DNA of 34,456 bases, taken from the NCBI GenBank assembly GCA_019244165.1, contig JAFATA010000039.1, positions 1 through 34,456 on the forward strand, in the 5' to 3' direction. This document shows positions 32,701-34,456 of the stretch, in pieces. The notes beneath the pieces were generated by a model. It searched no databases, had not been told where the DNA came from, and was given only the letters and a program-made list of their open reading frames with translations. Numbering within the stretch: the first letter of the stretch is position 1; every line of letters begins with the position of its first letter. This stretch comes from Pseudonocardiales bacterium (GTDB lineage: Bacteria; Actinomycetota; Actinomycetes; Mycobacteriales; Pseudonocardiaceae). The translations under genes and the position numbers were made by a program.

Positions 32701-33251
32701 ACACCGTGCGGCTGTGGAACATCACCGACCTCACTCACCCCACGCCCGTGGGCAAACCCCTGACTGGCCACACCAACACCGTCTTTGCGGTGGCGTTCAG
32801 CCCGGATGGACGCACCTTGGCCAGCGGCAGCGACGACCAGACCGTGCGGCTCTGGAACGTCACCGACCCCAACCACGCCATGCCCCTGGGCGCGCCGCTG
32901 AACGGCCACACTAACACCGTCCGCTCGGTGGCGTTCAGCCCAGATGGACACAGGCTGGCCAGCGGCAGCGACGACCGCACCATCCGGCTGTGGAATGTGG
33001 CCGATCCGGCCCATGCCACTGCGTTGGGTCAACCTCTGACTGGCGACACCCGCTTCGTCTCCGCGGTGGCGCTCAGCCCAGATGGACACACGCTGGCCAG
33101 CGGCAGCCGCGACCGCACCGTGCGGTTGTGGGACTTGAACGTCGACCAGGCGATCCAGCGGATCTGCGCCACCACCGCGAACACCCTCACCCCCGCGACG
33201 TGGGCCCAGTACGTATCACCGGACCTGCCCTATCGCCCGCCCTGCTCATAG
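29784..33251 (+). CDS. nSTAND1 NTPase with WD40 beta-propeller
   Basis: A protein of about 1155 residues. The N-terminus (1-100) is helical with an XRE-like segment (VSVQRVSDWRAGRNVPARF). The STAND module follows CPYKGLAAFSQQDAGWFFGRE: P-loop GASGAGKSS (177-185) and Walker B LVIVVDQFEE (D267), then winged-helix and helical regions to about 580. A membrane helix (TVLAALCVLALLTSGTAALAIY, about 594-615) is followed by a helix and by ten WD40 repeats (about 680-1115), each with the pattern SPDGxTLASGSxDxTxRLW. The tail ends in Cys-Ser. Such proteins are signal-sensing switches that oligomerise on activation; the membrane helix places the propeller outside if the STAND module is cytoplasmic. The start choice follows the GGCGGGGG ribosome binding site; upstream residues to 29646 are not protein-like. 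It is divergent from the sigma factor. Confidence 0.92.
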   Translation: MMEPSGAQRGPRAVFAERFAVLYAEAGDPPLRQVTATVARSGAVDESGRAVRVSVQRVSDWRAGRNVPARFAVLAAVLMVLIAQARKIRPDPCLEGLYDVPAWRRLWEQALASPVAPADSQLGTPESGDTGVCPYKGLAAFSQQDAGWFFGREHSTATLVARLGEALDSGGIVMLVGASGAGKSSLLNAGLLPALAQGELGMGSESWPVLTMSPGTDPVKELVRNIPELTETLDTAGDQFASGVRAACASHLAHTAGENTRLVIVVDQFEETFTLSGNEQRRRLFVRMLEAASRPEDPGGMAPALVVVGLRADFYSQCLDYPELARALQNRQMVLGPMTTQELRAAITRPAQAEDLTLQPGLVELLLRDLGVTEDTAAQAAGDDPGALPLLAHALRATWHHRERQTLTVAGYRRTGGIRQALATTAEHAYTQLSPIEQPIARQVLLRLVNVSDQGGSADTRRRLPRAQLIEALPDSAPAVEAALEAFGGARLLTFDTTSVEITHEALLRAWPRLRHWIDTDRAGNLTRQDLEHAATRWDRDGRDSAALYRGARLETARAWIASQPNKGDLSPAASAFLTASTTQQRRSAQLRRTVLAALCVLALLTSGTAALAIYQRTTAQQQRDTAILNQIIARADRLRGTDISLAAQLDLTAYRRRPTQDLYTALITDANAALSTPLSGHTDSVNAVAFSPDGRTLASGSSDHTIRLWNMADPTHPTPLGSSLSGHTDSVKAIAFNPDGRTLASGSSDHTIRLWNVTDPAHPTPLGSPLTTQTDQIAAVVFSPDGRILATGSGDQTVLLWNVTNPTHPTPVEPPLTGHNSYVGAVAFSPDGHTLASGSWDQTMRLWNIPSVFLISHTGPVHAVVFIPDGRILATGSYDRTVQLWSVVDSVHPAAVGPPLSGHTGNVNAVAFSPDGHTLASGSDDHTIRLWSVADSAHPAAVGPPLSGHTGNVNAVAFSPDGRTLASGSDDHTVRLWNITDLTHPTPVGKPLTGHTNTVFAVAFSPDGRTLASGSDDQTVRLWNVTDPNHAMPLGAPLNGHTNTVRSVAFSPDGHRLASGSDDRTIRLWNVADPAHATALGQPLTGDTRFVSAVALSPDGHTLASGSRDRTVRLWDLNVDQAIQRICATTANTLTPATWAQYVSPDLPYRPPCS
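32443..32718 (+). repeat. tandem 138-bp WD40 repeat units, recently duplicated
   Basis: Units 32443-32580 and 32581-32718 encode neighbouring WD40 blades with almost the same linker (HPAAVGPPLSGHTGNVNAVA). I count six differences over the first 86 or so bases, much closer than other blade pairs, which points to a recent unequal exchange. Confidence 0.8.
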
Positions 33252-33394
33252 CTCATAACTTCAGCGGCGATCGTAAACGCAATCATGTGGTGCTCTTGAT
33301 TAGTAGACTTTATTATTCAACGCCTGCTCGATGGGAGAGGTCAGCCAGTAGTCACCCGGAGCTGTCGTCGATTGCCATCCATCCCAGGTGGTGA

Positions 33395-34135
33395 TCACAG
33401 AGGCTTGCGAGCGACGAGTACCGTCCGCGTGTCGTCCCGGATCGGCTCGCCTGTGAACCCTCCATACATGTGTACCTCATCGTAACCGGCGGCGCGCAGC
33501 ATTGTCTGGAGTTCGGGACGGGTGTACAGCCGGGTGACGCAGGTTCGGCTCCAGTCACCGCAGGTGTAGGTGTTATATGACACGCCTTTTTTCCAGTCGA
33601 AGGTTGCGTCCTCTCGTACGCCGTTGCTGGTAACGGACTTACGTCCGATCTCTTCGCTGTTGCTCCGATTCGCTGCCTCGGCGTGCTCCCGTGTGGTGAG
33701 TTCCATGACCAGGTAGCCGCCTGGTAACGTGGCGATGTTCCATTGAGTGAGGGCGTCGAGGTCTTCCTTCCGGCCTGGTAGGCTGCCGAAGCTGGTCCAG
33801 AGGTTGAGCACGGTGTTGTAGCCGGACCCCGGCACGGCTCGCATGTCGCATTGATGGAATTCGACGTCGGGCCATTTCTGGCGCGCCCGACGGATTTGAG
33901 CCGCAGAAGCATCGACTCCGACGACTCTGAATCCGTGTGCGTTGAGCGTGCCTGCGTGGCGGCCCCAGCCGCAAGGCACGTCGAGAATCAGACTGCTCGC
34001 GGGGATGGGCACCAGTTTGAGTAGGTTGCTGATGTCGGTCTCGGTGGTGTCGTACTTGCCGAGTCGTCGGAACGTTTCTTCGTAGCCTTCGTCGAAGAAG
34101 CTGTCTGTCCAGTTGCTTGCTGCGAATGTCGTCAT
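33395..34135 (-). CDS. class I SAM-dependent methyltransferase
   Basis: A 246-residue Rossmann-fold methyltransferase. Motif I is LILDVPCGWGRHAGTLNAHG, the acidic end of strand 2 is VVGVDAS, motif post-I/II is VEFHQCDMRAVPGSGYNTVLNLWTSFG, and the C-terminal strands carry GYDEVHMYGGFTGEP. It is of the UbiE/methyltransferase-11 and 25 type acting on small molecules; the substrate is not readable. ATG 34135 has a good AAGGA ribosome binding site. It follows a 75-residue ORF by 14 bases on the same strand. The 143 bases between it and the convergent STAND gene are AT-richer and hold no clear gene or terminator. Confidence 0.88.
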   Translation of the reverse strand: MTTFAASNWTDSFFDEGYEETFRRLGKYDTTETDISNLLKLVPIPASSLILDVPCGWGRHAGTLNAHGFRVVGVDASAAQIRRARQKWPDVEFHQCDMRAVPGSGYNTVLNLWTSFGSLPGRKEDLDALTQWNIATLPGGYLVMELTTREHAEAANRSNSEEIGRKSVTSNGVREDATFDWKKGVSYNTYTCGDWSRTCVTRLYTRPELQTMLRAAGYDEVHMYGGFTGEPIRDDTRTVLVARKPL

Positions 34136-34149
34136 ATCGGTCCTTCTCT

Positions 34150-34377
34150 TCAGAGTTCGAATTCGGCGAGGTTCTGCGATGTGGTCACGAGATGTTCATG
34201 GAGCGACGGATCTCGCGTGGCGATGACGTAGCGTCCCAAGACGTCCGGCCCGCTCATGTGGACAGATTGGCCCGTCTCGTCGCTGACGTGACCACCCGTT
34301 GCGGTGATCAGACCCGATTCCGCGAGTAGCAGGGTGAAGTGATCTTCGGTTCTGGTTTGTGATCTTCTGGTGGCCAT
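34150..34377 (-). CDS. small hypothetical protein upstream of methyltransferase
   Basis: A 75-residue frame starting at ATG 34377. The sequence is hydrophilic and slightly acidic (LLLAESGLITATGGHVSDE, HEHLVTTSQNLAEFEL), contains no cysteine or membrane helix and matches no family I know. There is no ribosome binding site before the ATG, so the start is uncertain. Its stop lies 14 bases before the methyltransferase start, so the two are probably co-transcribed. From 34378 to the window end nothing recognisable is seen. Confidence 0.5.
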   Translation of the reverse strand: MATRRSQTRTEDHFTLLLAESGLITATGGHVSDETGQSVHMSGPDVLGRYVIATRDPSLHEHLVTTSQNLAEFEL

Positions 34378-34456
34378 TTTCGGGGTATGGGCAGGTCGAT
34401 GGCCCGAGTGTCGCCTCGGGTGTGCGGGTTCCGGGGTGGGTTGGGGTCGTGGGGGC

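Noticed and set aside
31820..33130. Regularly spaced repeats that could suggest a CRISPR array
   Set aside because: They are in-frame WD40 coding repeats with about 120-140-base period and no conserved short direct repeats with unique spacers.

Overview
The window reads as a high-GC actinobacterial chromosome with many GTG starts and short overlapping gene junctions. The galactan and arabinan precursor genes (glfT2, a PAP2 phosphatase and a UbiA-type decaprenyl-phosphate phosphoribosyltransferase) point to an arabinogalactan-walled lineage, most likely Pseudonocardiales or a relative of the mycolata. That placement is inferred from gene content, not from a phylogeny.

Left end (1-6.0 kb): a TPR-type regulator cut by the window edge, a poorly conserved stretch, and an in-frame chimera of a PPC/DUF296 domain with the C-terminal part of a PCMT-like methyltransferase. 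These are followed by a TerC membrane protein, a membrane-anchored hypothetical, an SDR oxidoreductase and pyrE.

Accessory block (6.0-17.2 kb): three tightly coupled plus-strand genes encode (a) a nucleotide-cyclase-like domain fused to VMAP regions, (b) a MoxR AAA+ ATPase and (c) a 1488-residue vWA + NB-ARC + TPR protein. Together they match the VMAP/MoxR/vWA ternary conflict-system layout, with the third component also matching the TPR protein of the FxSxx-COOH peptide system. Converging on them from the minus strand are a Crp/Fnr regulator, a small membrane protein, a 60-residue FxsA-like precursor peptide ending in W-Q-S-C, and a HExxH-type putative peptide beta-hydroxylase. The radical SAM partner (FxsB) expected for FxSxx peptides is not in the window. 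This combination is the most interesting part of the sequence. The block lies between pyrE and a SpoU-family methyltransferase, genes that are near neighbours in Mycobacterium tuberculosis, so it looks like an insertion into a conserved neighbourhood.

Core block (17.2-26.9 kb): SpoU methyltransferase, GH76 protein, serS, a HAD phosphatase, a cupredoxin lipoprotein with a co-translated membrane protein, a DJ-1/PfpI protein, then glfT2 - PAP2 - UbiA (cell-wall galactan and decaprenyl-phosphoryl-arabinose supply) and an acetate-type GPR1/FUN34/YaaH transporter. Several genes here and further left have a TANNNT box 6-8 bases before the start codon, as expected for leaderless transcripts.

Right end (26.9-34.5 kb): a DUF559-type gene with an apparent frameshift, bracketed by two copies of a palindromic repeat; a DUF4389 membrane protein convergently overlapping an ECF-like sigma factor; divergently from the sigma factor, a STAND NTPase with ten WD40 repeats preceded by a perfect 22-bp palindrome; and finally a SAM methyltransferase with a small upstream ORF. 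No tRNA, rRNA, CRISPR array or intact insertion sequence was seen.
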